Source: Sulfurimicrobium lacus
GTDB lineage: Bacteria > Pseudomonadota > Gammaproteobacteria > Burkholderiales > Sulfuricellaceae
Assembly: GCF_011764585.1 (NCBI RefSeq)
Contig: NZ_AP022853.1
Span: forward strand, 3,567,501 to 3,631,500
Direction of reading: 5' to 3'
Length of the DNA: 64,000 nt
Under the pieces are notes generated by a model, which saw only the letters and a list, made by a program, of their open reading frames with translations, ran no database searches and was not told where the DNA came from. The position numbers and the translations under genes were made by a program. Position 1 is the stretch's first letter. Every line of letters begins with the position of its first letter. This document shows, one piece after another, positions 24,740 to 35,325 of the stretch.

Positions 24740-25294
24740 ATGCCAGAGCCAATCACGCCACAGCACATCATCGAATTCTGGTATGCGGAAAGGATGCGGC
24801 AACGCTGGTTTTCTTCCACGCCGGAACTGGACGCCGAAATCCACTCGAAGTACGAGAATCTTTGGCGTCAAGCCGGCAAGGGCGAACTTGACGACTGGAA
24901 AGGATCGCCGGAAGGCTGCCTGGCTCTGACCGTAATACTCGACCAGCTACCGCTCAACATGTTTCGCGGAGATGCGAGAAGTTTCAGTACCGAGCAACAA
25001 GCCGTGGCCTGCAGCAAATATTTCATCGCACAAGGCTACGACAGGGAAATCCCCCAGGATAGAGTCGCGTTCCTCTATATGCCGTTAATGCACAGCGAGA
25101 ACCTGGCTGACCAGGATCTCGCGGTACAACTTTTTGAGCGCGCAAATCTGACTCATAACCTGCATTTCGCCAGACACCACAGGGAACTGATCAGGAGGTT
25201 CGGCAGATTCCCTCACCGCAATTCAATTCTTGGCAGGGAAAGCAGCGCGGAAGAAATAGCGTACTTGAATTCGAAGGAAGCTTTCCTGGGGTAA
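24740..25294 (+). CDS. DUF924 family protein
   Basis: A 184-residue cytoplasmic protein of the DUF924 (YPO3517-like, TPR-like all-helical) family. Typical segments are ILDQLPLNMFRGDARSFSTE, DRVAFLYMPLMHSENLADQD, HRELIRRFGRFPHRN and LGRESSAEEIAYL. Family function is unknown. It starts 26 bases after the barrel gene and could be read through from the iron operon, but no functional relation is evident. Confidence 0.9.
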   Translation: MPEPITPQHIIEFWYAERMRQRWFSSTPELDAEIHSKYENLWRQAGKGELDDWKGSPEGCLALTVILDQLPLNMFRGDARSFSTEQQAVACSKYFIAQGYDREIPQDRVAFLYMPLMHSENLADQDLAVQLFERANLTHNLHFARHHRELIRRFGRFPHRNSILGRESSAEEIAYLNSKEAFLG

Positions 25295-25307
25295 GGCTGC
25301 GAGCGCT

Positions 25308-25511
25308 TTATGCTTCCCGAATGTCGGCGGCTTGCTTTCCTTTGGGGCCCTGAGCAACTTCGAATTGCACTTTCTGGCCTTCCTTGAGGGTTTTGAAACC
25401 GCCCATCTGTATGGCGGAGAAATGCGCGAACAGGTCCGCACTTCCATCGTCGGGAGCAATAAACCCAAAACCTTTTGTATCGTTAAACCATTTCACCACG
25501 CCTGTTGCCAT
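25308..25511 (-). CDS. Cold-shock domain protein (CspA family)
   Basis: A 67-residue CSD protein with RNP-1 (KGFGFIAP) and RNP-2 (DLFAHFSAI), starting [16 protein letters not shown]. Such proteins melt RNA secondary structure. The family start at 25511 is clear; an upstream in-frame codon would add seven residues. The RNP-2 motif has FAHF instead of the more usual FVHY/FVHF. Confidence 0.96.
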   Translation of the reverse strand: MATGVVKWFNDTKGFGFIAPDDGSADLFAHFSAIQMGGFKTLKEGQKVQFEVAQGPKGKQAADIREA

Positions 25512-25803
25512 GCCATTCTCCAAAATTAACAAACAAGAATTCAGAAAACCCCTTCGCAGCCGGCACTAATATCACTACTCGCTGCGGAGCCCGTTTCCTG
25601 TGGAAATACGCCCACAGAATAGTGCGGCTCATATGCGATGGCGATAAGGTGAATCATGTATTTTTTGGCCTGCAAGCAACGAAAACACCTGCTGTCGAGC
25701 AATCTTCCCCTGGCTGTCCTGCAACCCGAACAAATGCCGCACGAATAACATTGGCACACACTTTAATTACTTGCGCCCGAAAGCGATGGGTATACTCGCC
25801 CTC

Positions 25804-25914
25804 ATGAAGCAAACTCGACGTGACAAAATGGTTTTTGCATTCGCGCTGGCTACAGCATCAGCAATACACCCGCTGCCCGAAGAGCAGAAACAATTTATGG
25901 CGCAACTACCCTGA
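25804..25914 (+). CDS. Possible 36-residue leader peptide before the GGDEF-EAL gene
   Basis: A short frame ([20 protein letters not shown], then [16 protein letters not shown]) ending 8 bases before the large c-di-GMP gene. A TATACT box at 25791-25796 would place transcription near its ATG, so the message could be almost leaderless. The large gene has no clear ribosome-binding site of its own, so coupling is conceivable. The rest of the 25512-25922 interval shows no other gene. Confidence 0.35.
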   Translation: MKQTRRDKMVFAFALATASAIHPLPEEQKQFMAQLP

Positions 25915-25922
25915 ACACAAAT

Positions 25923-28865
25923 ATGAAGGCGCTGCCGATTGCCGTTCGCCTGTTGTTGAGTTACCTGCTGGTGGCGGTACTGCCGCTGGCCGGGCTGGCC
26001 GCATTTTACCTGGCTTCGTTCGAAGCCACGCTGCGCGAAACCGTATTGGCGAATATGGCCACTATCGCGGATAAAAAAGCCGAGCAGATCGATAGCTACA
26101 TGACCGAGCGGCTGAAGGACGCCAGCGAACTAAGCCGGGAAGCGCTTGCCCGCGAAGCGGTCATCGCTTTCGGACAAGCCCTTCGGGAAAGCGGATTGAA
26201 GTCGCCCGCCTACCTGGCCGCCGAACGCCGGCTACGTGAACGACTGGCAGACCACGCCGCGGCGGCTGGCTACTACGATCTCCTTTTGATGGACACGACC
26301 GGTAACGTAGTGTTTTCAGTGATGCGCGAAGCTGACCTCGGCGCGAACCTGCGCACTGAGGCCTTTCGCAAAACTCAGTTGGCGCAGGGATTCGAACTGG
26401 CAATGCGAACGCGCCACAACCAGCTCACCCGATTTGCACCCTATGCGCCTTCCGCACAACGTCCGGCAGCTTTTCTGGTCGCGCCGATCCTGGAAAACGG
26501 CATTCCGGTCGGAGCGCTGGCGTTGCAGGTGGACATGAGCAGAATGGAGCCCGTCGTAGCCGACCGTACAGGACTCGGGCGCAGCGGCGAAACGGTGCTG
26601 GCACAGAAAGACGGCAGCGAAATTTTCTACACCGCACCGCTCAGGCATATCCCGAACGCACCTTTCCGCTATCGCGTGCCGCTCCTGAAGGCCGCCCTGC
26701 CAATGCAGGATGCGCTGGCCGGAGGTCATCATCACGGTCTAATCCGCGACTATGCGGGCATCGAATGCGTGGCTGCCTGGCGCTACCTGCCCGCCCTCGA
26801 CTGGGGCATGGTGGTAAAGATCGACGCCGAAGAAGCCCTGGCGCCGGCAAGCCACCTGCGCCGCATCACCTATCTCGCATTGGCGCTGTTTCTGGCGCTT
26901 TCCGGCATGGCCGCCTACTTCATCGGCCGTTCGCTTTCGCGCCCGATCAGGGAGCTCACGCGCGTAGTGGACCGCATTGCCCAAGGCGACCTTGCACAAC
27001 GCGCCCCGCAAGGCGGAAAAGACGAACTCGGGCGGTTGGCCAACGCTTTCAACCATATGACCGATGCGCTGGCGGATGCCCGCCTCAACCTCGAAACAAG
27101 GGTGGAGGCGCGCACCCGGGAGCTGGCCGATGCGAACCGTCGTCTGGAAACCGACATCGCGGCCCGCAAGGAGGCCGAAAACGCCATGCGGCTTTACGCA
27201 AGCGTATTCGAGCACAGCGCCGAAGGCATTCTGATCAGCGACAAGGAAAACCGCATCCTGGCGGTAAATCAGACGTTTACCCAGCTGACGGGTTATTCCT
27301 TCGACGAAGTGCGCGGGAAAAATCCGCGGATGTTCGCTTCCGGGCAAACGCAACCCCAGGTCTATCAGGACATGTGGGCCATGCTGACCAAAAAAGGTCA
27401 ATGGCAGGGCGAGATTTGGGATCGCCGCAAAGACGGCAGCGTCTACCCGAAGTGGATGTCGGTGTCGGTGGTACGCGACGTGGACGGGGAACTGACTCAT
27501 TACATCGCCAGCTTTTCCGATATTACCGAGCGCAAGGCGGTCGAAGCCCGCATCTCCCACCTCGCCCATCACGACGCACTGACCGGCCTGCTCAACCGCT
27601 TCAGCCTGCAGGGCCGGCTGGAGCAGGCGTTGTCCTCGGCGCGGCGCGAACAGCGTCCGCTGGCCGTGATGTTTATCGACATGGACCGCTTCAAGACGAT
27701 CAACGACACGCTGGGCCATGCCGTTGGCGACGAAATGCTGGTGGAAGTGGCGCAGCGCCTGCGCGAACACGTGCGCGACAGCGATATTGTCGCCCGCCTG
27801 GGGGGCGATGAATTCGTGATCGTCCTGAGCAAGGTGGAAGATGCCACTGCTGCGGCGCGCGTTGCGGACAAGATCCTGCATGCACTGGGCCAGCCTTACC
27901 GCATCGGGGAAAACGAATTGCGCTCGACCCCCAGCATCGGTCTCGCCTTCTACCCGGACGATGGCGAACTCGCCGAGACGCTGATGAAAAACGCCGACAC
28001 CGCGATGTATCACGCCAAAGCTCAGGGCCGCAACAATGTCCAGTTTTTCACCGCCGAGATGAACCGCGCGGCGGTCGAGCGCCTGCAACTGGAACACGAC
28101 TTGCGGCTGGCCGTGGAAGCCGGGCAGTTCGAACTGCATTACCAGCCGCAGCTGGACAGCGGCAACGGGCGCGTCGTGGGGGTCGAAGCGCTGGTGCGCT
28201 GGCGCCACCCTCGCGAAGGCCTCGTATCTCCGGCTAAATTCATTCCCATAGCCGAAGAAACCGGCTTGATCGTCCCCTTGGGTGAATGGGTGCTGAACGA
28301 GGCCTGCCGCGAACTTCGCACATGGCGCGATCAAGGGCTAACGGATATATCCATGGCGGTGAACTTGTCGGCGCAGCAACTGCACTCGCCGATCCTGCTG
28401 GAATGCGTTGCACAAACGCTGGAAAAACATGGCCTGACGGGCACCGACCTTGAACTCGAAGTCACCGAATCGGTGGCCATGCACAATCCCGAGGCTAGCA
28501 TCGGCAAATTGAAGGCGTTGCGCGACATGGGCCTGCGGCTCTCGATCGATGATTTCGGCACGGGATATTCCTCGCTCAGTTACCTCAAGCTGTTGCCGAT
28601 TCATACCCTGAAGCTCGACCAGTCCTTCGTCCGCGATATTGAGACCGACGACAACGACGTCGCCATCTGCACCGCCACCATTGACTTAGCGCATGCTCTG
28701 GGGCTAACCGTGGTCGCTGAAGGGGTGGAAACCGATGCACAACGTTACTTTCTGACCGCGCATAAATGTGATTTCCTGCAGGGCTACCTGTTCTGCAAAC
28801 CCCTCCCGGCGATGGAAGCGCTTGCGTTCATCAAACAACTCGCGCCGGAAGCGCATGCTGCCTGA
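25923..28865 (+). CDS. Membrane sensor with Cache, HAMP, PAS, GGDEF and EAL domains
   Basis: A 980-residue c-di-GMP signalling protein. An N-terminal transmembrane helix (residues about 7-32) and a periplasmic dCache-like sensor region (about 40-300) are followed by a second helix, HAMP ([18 protein letters not shown]), PAS/PAC (about 420-540), a diguanylate cyclase with intact [10 protein letters not shown], and a phosphodiesterase with intact EALVRW and later DDFGTGYSS. Both catalytic signatures are conserved, so either activity is possible. The ligand is unknown. A possible leader ORF lies just upstream. Confidence 0.93.
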   Translation: MKALPIAVRLLLSYLLVAVLPLAGLAAFYLASFEATLRETVLANMATIADKKAEQIDSYMTERLKDASELSREALAREAVIAFGQALRESGLKSPAYLAAERRLRERLADHAAAAGYYDLLLMDTTGNVVFSVMREADLGANLRTEAFRKTQLAQGFELAMRTRHNQLTRFAPYAPSAQRPAAFLVAPILENGIPVGALALQVDMSRMEPVVADRTGLGRSGETVLAQKDGSEIFYTAPLRHIPNAPFRYRVPLLKAALPMQDALAGGHHHGLIRDYAGIECVAAWRYLPALDWGMVVKIDAEEALAPASHLRRITYLALALFLALSGMAAYFIGRSLSRPIRELTRVVDRIAQGDLAQRAPQGGKDELGRLANAFNHMTDALADARLNLETRVEARTRELADANRRLETDIAARKEAENAMRLYASVFEHSAEGILISDKENRILAVNQTFTQLTGYSFDEVRGKNPRMFASGQTQPQVYQDMWAMLTKKGQWQGEIWDRRKDGSVYPKWMSVSVVRDVDGELTHYIASFSDITERKAVEARISHLAHHDALTGLLNRFSLQGRLEQALSSARREQRPLAVMFIDMDRFKTINDTLGHAVGDEMLVEVAQRLREHVRDSDIVARLGGDEFVIVLSKVEDATAAARVADKILHALGQPYRIGENELRSTPSIGLAFYPDDGELAETLMKNADTAMYHAKAQGRNNVQFFTAEMNRAAVERLQLEHDLRLAVEAGQFELHYQPQLDSGNGRVVGVEALVRWRHPREGLVSPAKFIPIAEETGLIVPLGEWVLNEACRELRTWRDQGLTDISMAVNLSAQQLHSPILLECVAQTLEKHGLTGTDLELEVTESVAMHNPEASIGKLKALRDMGLRLSIDDFGTGYSSLSYLKLLPIHTLKLDQSFVRDIETDDNDVAICTATIDLAHALGLTVVAEGVETDAQRYFLTAHKCDFLQGYLFCKPLPAMEALAFIKQLAPEAHAA

Positions 28866-28885
28866 AGGAGACGACTCAACCGTTG

Positions 28886-29353
28886 TCAGCTGAGCGTTGC
28901 GCTGATCCAATGCCCAATCGCCTGGCTAACGATGATGACCGTGGCAGCACCCAGCAAATGTTTGATCACTTCCAGCGATGCCCCAATATTACGCTCGCGC
29001 GCCACCAGGAAGGTCAGTGCGGCGAGGAGCGACATTCCCCAGGCGATGACGCCCGCGAGGACAGCAGAAACCGGCAATAATCCGACCAGCAGTATGAAAC
29101 TAAGACAAACCAGCAGCCGCGTGACAAAATTCGTCACGGTGCCGGCGAAAACTTCCTTGTTCTCAAGCTGCTCGGATTCCTGAAAAATATGGATGCTCAG
29201 CGAGTCGGTCAGGTTGTCGGCGAGTGCGGCAATGAGCAGGGCGCTGACAACCACTGACTTGGTCGCCTCTGCCGCGCCGAGGCCGGTGACCAGCGCCATA
29301 CTGGTGACGATTGCGGCGGTGCCTCCATAACTTATTCTGCTCGTCTTGAACAT
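28886..29353 (-). CDS. VIT1/CCC1-like small membrane protein
   Basis: A membrane protein of about 155 residues. The first half, YGGTAAIVTSMALVTGLGAA...LIAALADNLTDSLSIHIFQESE, resembles the first helices of the VIT1/CCC1 iron/manganese transporter family, and two or three more helices follow. It is shorter than classical members and lacks their cytoplasmic metal-binding domain, so transport is uncertain. Start chosen at ATG 29353 (MFKTSR); in-frame starts at 29365 and 29410 (GTG) are possible. It is convergent with the c-di-GMP gene. Confidence 0.72.
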   Translation of the reverse strand: MFKTSRISYGGTAAIVTSMALVTGLGAAEATKSVVVSALLIAALADNLTDSLSIHIFQESEQLENKEVFAGTVTNFVTRLLVCLSFILLVGLLPVSAVLAGVIAWGMSLLAALTFLVARERNIGASLEVIKHLLGAATVIIVSQAIGHWISATLS

Positions 29354-29444
29354 ACGCGTGCCCATTCGATCAAGGACGGGCAGCAAGCAAGGATTGCGCT
29401 GCCGCTTCACCCATAACGCATTACGATAAATTCAGTTCAGGCAT

Positions 29445-29684
29445 CTAGCGCATGGGGTGCAACTCTACGTTCAACGCGTCGATCACCTCGGCCCAGTCTG
29501 CGTCCTCAAGAAGTTCCTCCCTCAAAAATTCCGTTTGCGCCGATGTCCAGAACGGTGCTTCCGACAGCGGAACGCCAGCCGTCAAAGCCTGATGGGCCGC
29601 GATGAATTGATCGATGGACGCCTGATCGGACGCCAAACCTAGTTGCGCGAACAAATCGCTCATGGTGTGAATTGGCGCTTCCAT
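29445..29684 (-). CDS. DUF2789 family protein
   Basis: A 79-residue acidic protein with the DUF2789 pattern: MSDLFAQLGLASDQASIDQF, PFWTSAQTEFLREELLEDADWAEVIDALN. Function unknown. The frame may also begin at the internal MSDLF (29663). It is transcribed towards the VIT-like gene. Confidence 0.85.
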   Translation of the reverse strand: MEAPIHTMSDLFAQLGLASDQASIDQFIAAHQALTAGVPLSEAPFWTSAQTEFLREELLEDADWAEVIDALNVELHPMR

Positions 29685-29712
29685 GACTTACCTCGTTCCG
29701 CTGCGAGCCCGC

Positions 29713-30051
29713 TCAGTAACACGCCTGCGCCCTGTCCATCATTTTCTGGAGCTGGACCGATGCTTCGTCCGGACTGGTAATGGGGAATCTGGCTTCGTAC
29801 CCGCTGCCAAGATTTCCCCCGCCATAAACTATTTTGAATTCGTCGCGGGTGGTCTCGATGTATTGCACGATAGCCAGGTTTACCCAGCGCTTTTTGCCAT
29901 TGTTCTCTGCTGGCAGCTCATACAGGCAGAAGGACGACGCTCCGGATTTTGGCTGCGCATCCTGGGACTCTTCCTGAGCCGCAATCCTTTCACTTAGACC
30001 GATGCCCAAGCTGCTCACAAAGAAGATGACGGCAATCCTGACAGCGCGCAT
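29713..30051 (-). CDS. Hypothetical secreted protein
   Basis: A 112-residue protein with a probable signal peptide (MRAVRIAVIFFVSSLGIGLS then ERIAAQ). The mature part contains WVNLAIVQYIETTRDEFKIVYGGG and two Cys residues. I do not recognise a named family. It is likely periplasmic and lies upstream of DUF2789 in the same direction. Confidence 0.65.
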   Translation of the reverse strand: MRAVRIAVIFFVSSLGIGLSERIAAQEESQDAQPKSGASSFCLYELPAENNGKKRWVNLAIVQYIETTRDEFKIVYGGGNLGSGYEARFPITSPDEASVQLQKMMDRAQACY

Positions 30052-30225
30052 ACCGGCCTCCGTTCGCAGAGCTTCGCGATTTAACTTTGGTTTTACAAAA
30101 TTAGACTGCAGATGTGGATTTGGTTCCTTGCGCGCACCGAATCCGAGGCGGACGGTGGGAAGGAAAACTCGACTGCGACATGGGTAAAACTAGCCGGGCC
30201 TGAAACAATCACGCGGCCGGAAGTG

Positions 30226-30256
30226 AAAGTGGACGGCCGGGAGGCCGCCCACTCAT
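30226..30256 (-). terminator. Hairpin after the HU gene
   Basis: GTGGACGGCC and GGCCGCCCAC form a 10-base-pair stem with one G-T pair and loop GGGA just past the HU stop codon; on the minus strand it is followed by a weak T-rich stretch. The remaining interval 30052-30269 shows no gene. Confidence 0.5.
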
Positions 30257-30269
30257 GGAACTACTTTTT

Positions 30270-30557
30270 TTACTTGCTCTTGCTGCCGGCCACTGCATCT
30301 TTCAGTTTGGCGCCGACCTTGAATTTGACGATCTTTTTGGCCGGGATTTTCAATTCCTTGCCGGTAGCCGGGTTGCGGCCGGTACGTGCAGCGCGCTCCT
30401 CAACGGCAAAGGTACCGAAGCCGATCATCTGGACATTGTTGCCGCTCGACAGCGCGTTCTGGACAACCGCCATGAACGCATCAAACATTTCCCCCGTCTG
30501 AGCTTTGGAGTGTTGCGTAATTTTAGCTACAGCATCAATCAGTTCACCTTTGTTCAT
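30270..30557 (-). CDS. hupB: HU family DNA-binding protein
   Basis: A 95-residue HU-type nucleoid protein: [45 protein letters not shown] with the DNA-intercalating RNPATG loop, and a Lys-rich tail. The sequence from MNKGELI fits HU rather than IHF. About 250 bases upstream (30558-30806) are AT-rich, without a gene, and probably carry its promoter. Confidence 0.93.
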   Translation of the reverse strand: MNKGELIDAVAKITQHSKAQTGEMFDAFMAVVQNALSSGNNVQMIGFGTFAVEERAARTGRNPATGKELKIPAKKIVKFKVGAKLKDAVAGSKSK

Positions 30558-30806
30558 ATTTTTGACTCCACGTTATGTATGGTTGAAAAGTAATGAAATT
30601 GCAGAAGATATTTAAGACACTCAAGCCAAGCTGGCCTCACCTGATGGCTGTTCATAACTTTAAATGATTTTCGACAAAAAAACCTGCGAAGAATCGCTTT
30701 ATTGGCGGTTAATTTCAAATTACTGTGGCATTTAAAACACAGGTCTTACGCAGCCGCTATGCGTAGCAGGACCTGGTTGCAAGCATAATTTGACCTCGCC
30801 CCGCAC

Positions 30807-31715
30807 TCAAGTCACAAAAACCATGTCCCGCGTCGCCGAAAGTATCGCCTCGACCGCCGGGTGCTTGATGCGGCGCTCGCTGGAAATGGCGTAATAATGC
30901 TCCTGCACGCCGGGCATTTTCCCGACCGACTCGGCGTTGAATTGCTCGGCCACTTCGCCGGTCAGCGCGGCAGGCGCGGGAAAAAGGCCATGCCCGGTTC
31001 GGCCGAAAGTCATCAGCAGCGCGCTGTCCTCGAATTCGCCGACGATCTCGGGGCGAATGGACTTCGCCTCGAACCACTGGTCCAGCCTGCCGCGCAGCGC
31101 GTTGTTGCGCGTCGGCAGAAGCATCGGGGCGCCATCCAGGCTGGCCGGAAAACCAGCGCGGTAGCGCTCGGCAAGGGCCTTGCTGCCGTACATCATGATG
31201 TCCCATTCCCCTAGCGAATGGCCGAACACGCGCAGGTTGCTGGCTGGGCCGACAGGCCGGTCGGTCAGCACCACGTCGAGCTTGTGCAAAGCCAGGTCGG
31301 CCAGCAGGGATTCGAATTCCCCCTCATAACACACCGGACGTACCGTTACCGGAAGGCGCAGGGCGACATCGAGCAGCCGGTAGGCGACCAGCTTGGGCAA
31401 AGCGTCGGAAATCCCCACCGCCAGCCGGAGCACGCCGCCGCTATTGCTATCTTGCATAATTTCCAGCATCTGTTCGCCCAGCAGGAATATCTGGTCGGCA
31501 TAGCCCAGCACCTGCCGTCCCGCCTCGGTCAGCACCAGCCCGCGCCCCTGTGGCGCGAACAAAGACTTGCCCAGCGCTTTTTCCAGCAGGCCGACCTGTC
31601 CGCTGATGGTCTGCACCGCAACGCCCAGACGTTCCGCAGCGCGCGTCACACTACCCTCCTTGGCGACCACCCAGAAATAGTGGAGATGTTTGTAATTGAG
31701 CGACGGGATATTCAT
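30807..31715 (-). CDS. nhaR: NhaR-like LysR-family transcriptional regulator
   Basis: A 302-residue LysR-type regulator with an N-terminal winged helix (LNYKHLHYFWVVAKEGSVTRAAERLGV) and an effector-binding domain. The YFWVVAKEGS start and FAPQGRGLVLTEAG are characteristic of NhaR, the Na+-responsive activator of nhaA in E. coli. No antiporter gene is adjacent; the divergent neighbour is the DUF475 membrane protein, its likeliest target here. ATG 31715 chosen over 31739. Confidence 0.85.
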   Translation of the reverse strand: MNIPSLNYKHLHYFWVVAKEGSVTRAAERLGVAVQTISGQVGLLEKALGKSLFAPQGRGLVLTEAGRQVLGYADQIFLLGEQMLEIMQDSNSGGVLRLAVGISDALPKLVAYRLLDVALRLPVTVRPVCYEGEFESLLADLALHKLDVVLTDRPVGPASNLRVFGHSLGEWDIMMYGSKALAERYRAGFPASLDGAPMLLPTRNNALRGRLDQWFEAKSIRPEIVGEFEDSALLMTFGRTGHGLFPAPAALTGEVAEQFNAESVGKMPGVQEHYYAISSERRIKHPAVEAILSATRDMVFVT

Positions 31716-31861
31716 TGTTCGATTATATCGAAGTAACACTCAATATTTAACATGTTTTCCAGGATTGTTATCAGGCCTAGAATAGCGCTTCATTTTCCCC
31801 GCGTGGCGCTGCTAACCCCTATGCAAAATCGAAACCGACAAGCCGATCAAGTGGTGATCGC

Positions 31862-32881
31862 ATGAAGTCGCAACTCTCCCATTTCTACGGATCCTTCGTG
31901 TTTTGTGCGCTGGCTGTGGTAGCTGCCTATTTCGTCGGCGGCATCCAGGGCGCCATCACGGTAGTCTTCCTCACCGTACTGGAAACCTCGCTTTCCTTCG
32001 ACAATGCGGTCGTCAACGCCGCCGTGCTCAAAAACTGGGATGCCGTCTGGCGCCGCCGTTTCCTGCTGTGGGGCATCCTGATCGCGGTGTTCGGCATGCG
32101 GCTGGTTTTCCCCCTGCTGATCGTCGGCGTAGTCGGCGACATGGGGCCGCTCCAGGCGCTGGACATGGCCATCAATGCCCCGACCGAATATGCCCGGATA
32201 ATCTCCTCGGCACACCATCAGATCGCCGCTTTCGGCGGCACTTTCCTGATGATGGTATTCCTCAAGTTTTTCGTCGACCGCCATAAAACGGAACACTGGC
32301 TGGCCGTCCTGGAAAAACCGTTGACCCGTCTCGGCAAGATGGAAGCGATCGAGGCGGCACTCACCCTGGCCCTGTTGCTGCTCATGGCAAGCCTGCTGGA
32401 TGCCGGCGTGCGCGGCGAATTCATCGTGGCCGGCGTGTGGGGTGTGGTCACTTACATCCTGGCCAAGGGCCTCGCCGCGCTGGTTGGGGGGGATGAAGGC
32501 GCGGGCACCCAGGTAATCCGCCAGGGGGTGGGCGGGTTTCTTTACCTGGAACTGCTGGACGCGAGCTTCTCGTTCGACGGCGTGGTCGGCGCCTTCGCCA
32601 TGACCACCAACTTGTTCATCATCACCCTGGGCCTGGGCGCCGGCGCCATGTTCGTGCGCAGCTTCACCCTGCTGCTGGTCGAACGCGGCACGCTCAATAC
32701 CTATCGTTACCTCGAACACGGCGCGTTCTGGGCCATCGGCGCGCTGGCGGTGATCATGCTGGCCGGCGCGAAATACCACATTCCGGAAGCCTTGACCGGC
32801 ACGCTGGGAGCGGCGCTGATCGCCTTCTCGCTGGGTAGTTCCATCCTTTCCAACCGTAAAGAAGCTTCGAAAGAGCCTTGA
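31862..32881 (+). CDS. DUF475 family membrane protein (TerC-related)
   Basis: A 339-residue integral membrane protein with about nine helices. TerC-superfamily features are the acidic intramembrane motifs FLTVLETSLSFDNAVVNAAVL and LELLDASFSFDGVVGAF, which resemble metal-binding repeats of TerC. Members are suspected metal exporters or exoenzyme-metalation factors (as for TerC), but DUF475 itself is uncharacterised. It precedes htpX by about 40 bases and is divergent from an NhaR-like regulator. Confidence 0.9.
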   Translation: MKSQLSHFYGSFVFCALAVVAAYFVGGIQGAITVVFLTVLETSLSFDNAVVNAAVLKNWDAVWRRRFLLWGILIAVFGMRLVFPLLIVGVVGDMGPLQALDMAINAPTEYARIISSAHHQIAAFGGTFLMMVFLKFFVDRHKTEHWLAVLEKPLTRLGKMEAIEAALTLALLLLMASLLDAGVRGEFIVAGVWGVVTYILAKGLAALVGGDEGAGTQVIRQGVGGFLYLELLDASFSFDGVVGAFAMTTNLFIITLGLGAGAMFVRSFTLLLVERGTLNTYRYLEHGAFWAIGALAVIMLAGAKYHIPEALTGTLGAALIAFSLGSSILSNRKEASKEP

Positions 32882-32921
32882 TTCATGAGTCGCTTCATTC
32901 ATCTACAACAGGAGATTTAAC

Positions 32922-33791
32922 ATGAAACGCATCATCTTGTTTCTTGCCACCAACCTTGCCGTAATGCTGGTGCTGAGCATTGCCGCCAGCCTGCTCGGGG
33001 TCAACAAATACCTCACCGCCAACGGACTTAATCTCGGCATGCTGCTCGGCTTTGCCGCCGTCATGGGCTTCGGCGGCTCGTTCATCTCGCTGCTCATGTC
33101 CAAGACCATGGCCAAGTGGAGCACCGGGGCAAAAGTCATAGCCCAGCCGCAAACCCAGGCCGAACACTGGCTGGTGAACACCGTCGGCCGCCTCGCCAAG
33201 AATGCCGGTTTGCCGATGCCCGAAGTGGCCATCTACGAAGGCGAAGCCAACGCCTTCGCCACCGGCGCGAGCCGCAACAGTTCGCTGGTCGCCGTTTCGA
33301 CCGGCCTGTTGCAAACGATGAGCGAAAGCGAAGTGGAAGCCGTGCTGGCGCACGAAATCGCCCACATCGCCAACGGCGACATGGTGACGTTGACGCTTAT
33401 CCAGGGCGTGGTCAACACCTTCGTCATATTCATCTCGCGCGTGGTCGGCTATTTCGTCGACCAGGCCCTGCGCAAGGACGGCGAGGAAAGCAGCGGTCCC
33501 GGCATCGGCTACATGATTTCGGTGTTTGTCTGCGACCTGCTGTTCGGCATCCTGGCCAGCATGATCGTGATGTACTTCTCCCGCCAGCGCGAGTTCCGGG
33601 CCGATGCAGGCGCCGCAAAACTGCTCGGCAGTCCACAACCGATGATCGCAGCCTTGCATCGCCTGGGCGGGATCGAGGCTGGAGAGCTGCCGCAGAACGT
33701 GGCAACCGCCGGCATCGCCGGGCGTCCCGGCTGGATGGCACTGTTTTCCAGCCATCCGCCCATCGAGGAGCGGATTGCCGCCTTGCGCTAG
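32922..33791 (+). CDS. htpX: Membrane zinc metalloprotease HtpX
   Basis: HtpX degrades misfolded inner-membrane proteins together with FtsH. The zinc motif HEIAH (in [14 protein letters not shown]) and the third-ligand region [12 protein letters not shown] are intact. Two N-terminal helices and two further membrane segments fit the family, as does the length of 289. The ATG at 32922 has AGGAGA upstream. Confidence 0.96.
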   Translation: MKRIILFLATNLAVMLVLSIAASLLGVNKYLTANGLNLGMLLGFAAVMGFGGSFISLLMSKTMAKWSTGAKVIAQPQTQAEHWLVNTVGRLAKNAGLPMPEVAIYEGEANAFATGASRNSSLVAVSTGLLQTMSESEVEAVLAHEIAHIANGDMVTLTLIQGVVNTFVIFISRVVGYFVDQALRKDGEESSGPGIGYMISVFVCDLLFGILASMIVMYFSRQREFRADAGAAKLLGSPQPMIAALHRLGGIEAGELPQNVATAGIAGRPGWMALFSSHPPIEERIAALR

Positions 33792-33880
33792 CCAGTCGGA
33801 GGCAAATTGTCGGCAGGCCGGGTTAGCCGGATAATGAAACGCATTGTCCAAGCATAAATCCGGAAAGAAGAGAATTTGTC

Positions 33881-35302
33881 GTGACCAGCCAGGAGCGCGC
33901 CCATGCCGAAGAATTGTTTTTCGAAGGCAATCGCCTTCTGGCCGGTGGCGATGCGCCAGGCGCAGAAATGTGCTTCCGCGAAGCGGTGCGCATTGCTCCG
34001 GATTTCGCGGAGGCGTATGCCAACCTCGCCCTGATGCTCGATCAGCGGGGAGCAGTGGACCGGGCGGAGTTCTACTATCTGCGCTCCATCGCGCTTGATC
34101 CCGAGCATGTGCAAACCCACGTGAACCTGGGTGCGCTCCTGACACAGCGCAAACGCTTCGCGGAGGCCGAAGCCGCGTACCTCCAGGCGATCTCCATCGA
34201 CCCAGACGCACCTGCCGCCTGGTCCAATCTGGGCGCGCTTTATGCCTGCATGAAGCGCGAAGAGGATGCGGAACGCTGCTACCGCACAGCCATAGCCCTG
34301 GATGAAGGCTATCGGGCCGCCCGCTTCAATCTGAGTTACCTGTTCTTGCGCCAGGCGCGGTTCGAAGAAGGCTGGCACTTTCTCGAGGCGCGCGACAGCT
34401 ATGCCGCACTGGCAGCCCGCCTGGACTGCCCACGCTGGCAAGGCGAGGCGCTTGCCGGCAAATCCCTGCTCGTCGGCCATGAAGCCGGCCACGGCGACAT
34501 GATCCAGTTTTGCCGCTATGCAAACCTGCTGAAGGCGCAAGGCGCATCTTCCATCGCCATGATTTGCCACCCCGCGCTAAAGCGCTTGTTTGCAACGCTG
34601 GACGGTGTCGACACACTTTATTCTCTGGACCAGCCGTTTCCGACGACGGGCTGGGACTTCTGGACACCAGCGCTAAGCATCCCTTACCACAGCAAAACAC
34701 GCAGCGACTCCATCCCGGCAGACCTTCCTTATCTGCATGCCGCCCCGGAGTTGATCGCACGGTGGGCAGCGGATATTCCAGCGGGTAGACTGCGCGTCGG
34801 ATTGGCCTGGAAAGGCAACCCTAATTTCGAAAATGACGCAGACCGCTCGCTTCCAAGACTGGACGTGCTGGCACCATTATCGACCGTGGCCGGAGTGCAT
34901 TTATTAGGTGTGCAAAAAGACTGGAAAAAAGATGAAACCAGTCGGCCGCCTGCAGGATTCTCCCTTCTTCACCTCGGGGACGGGATAACGGACTTTGCCG
35001 ACACGGCAGCCATCGTCGCGCAGCTTGATCTGGTAATTTGTGTCGACACCGCCCTGGCCCATCTGGCCGGCGCGCTCGGAAAACCGTGCTGGTTGCTGTT
35101 GCCGGACTACAAGACTGACTGGCGCTGGCTGACCGGACGTTCGGATTCACCCTGGTACCCCGGCACCATGCGTCTCTTTCGCCAACCCGAGATGGGCAAC
35201 TGGGCTGCGGTCATTGCCGAAGTTCGGGCCGCCCTGGAACAACTGGCGCATAAGGAACGGGGAGAATCCCAATATCCCGCAGGAGCCTCCCCTTCAGGGT
35301 AA
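33881..35302 (+). CDS. TPR protein with C-terminal glycosyltransferase-9-like domain
   Basis: A 473-residue protein with a GTG start after GGAAAGAAGAGAA. The N-terminal half holds about four tetratricopeptide repeats (AYANLALMLDQRG..., HVNLGALLTQRKRFAEAEAA, AWSNLGALYACMKREEDAER). The C-terminal half (VGHEAGHGDMIQFCRYANLL ... VGLAWKGNPNFENDADRSLP ... VICVDTALAHLAGALGKPCW) resembles the heptosyltransferase/ADP-heptose-binding fold often joined to TPRs. The protein substrate or glycan is unknown. Confidence 0.85.
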   Translation: MTSQERAHAEELFFEGNRLLAGGDAPGAEMCFREAVRIAPDFAEAYANLALMLDQRGAVDRAEFYYLRSIALDPEHVQTHVNLGALLTQRKRFAEAEAAYLQAISIDPDAPAAWSNLGALYACMKREEDAERCYRTAIALDEGYRAARFNLSYLFLRQARFEEGWHFLEARDSYAALAARLDCPRWQGEALAGKSLLVGHEAGHGDMIQFCRYANLLKAQGASSIAMICHPALKRLFATLDGVDTLYSLDQPFPTTGWDFWTPALSIPYHSKTRSDSIPADLPYLHAAPELIARWAADIPAGRLRVGLAWKGNPNFENDADRSLPRLDVLAPLSTVAGVHLLGVQKDWKKDETSRPPAGFSLLHLGDGITDFADTAAIVAQLDLVICVDTALAHLAGALGKPCWLLLPDYKTDWRWLTGRSDSPWYPGTMRLFRQPEMGNWAAVIAEVRAALEQLAHKERGESQYPAGASPSG

Positions 35303-35325
35303 TCAGGACTAAGCATAATACCCGA

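Noticed and set aside
25752-25766. Sigma-54 promoter (TGGCAC with spaced TT) upstream of the c-di-GMP gene
   Set aside because: The -24 hexamer is present but the -12 reads TTAA instead of TTGC, so the essential GC is missing.
26739-28334. 531-codon minus-strand frame inside the GGDEF-EAL gene
   Set aside because: Overlaps fully conserved PAS/GGDEF/EAL sequence on the other strand and shows no protein-family features.
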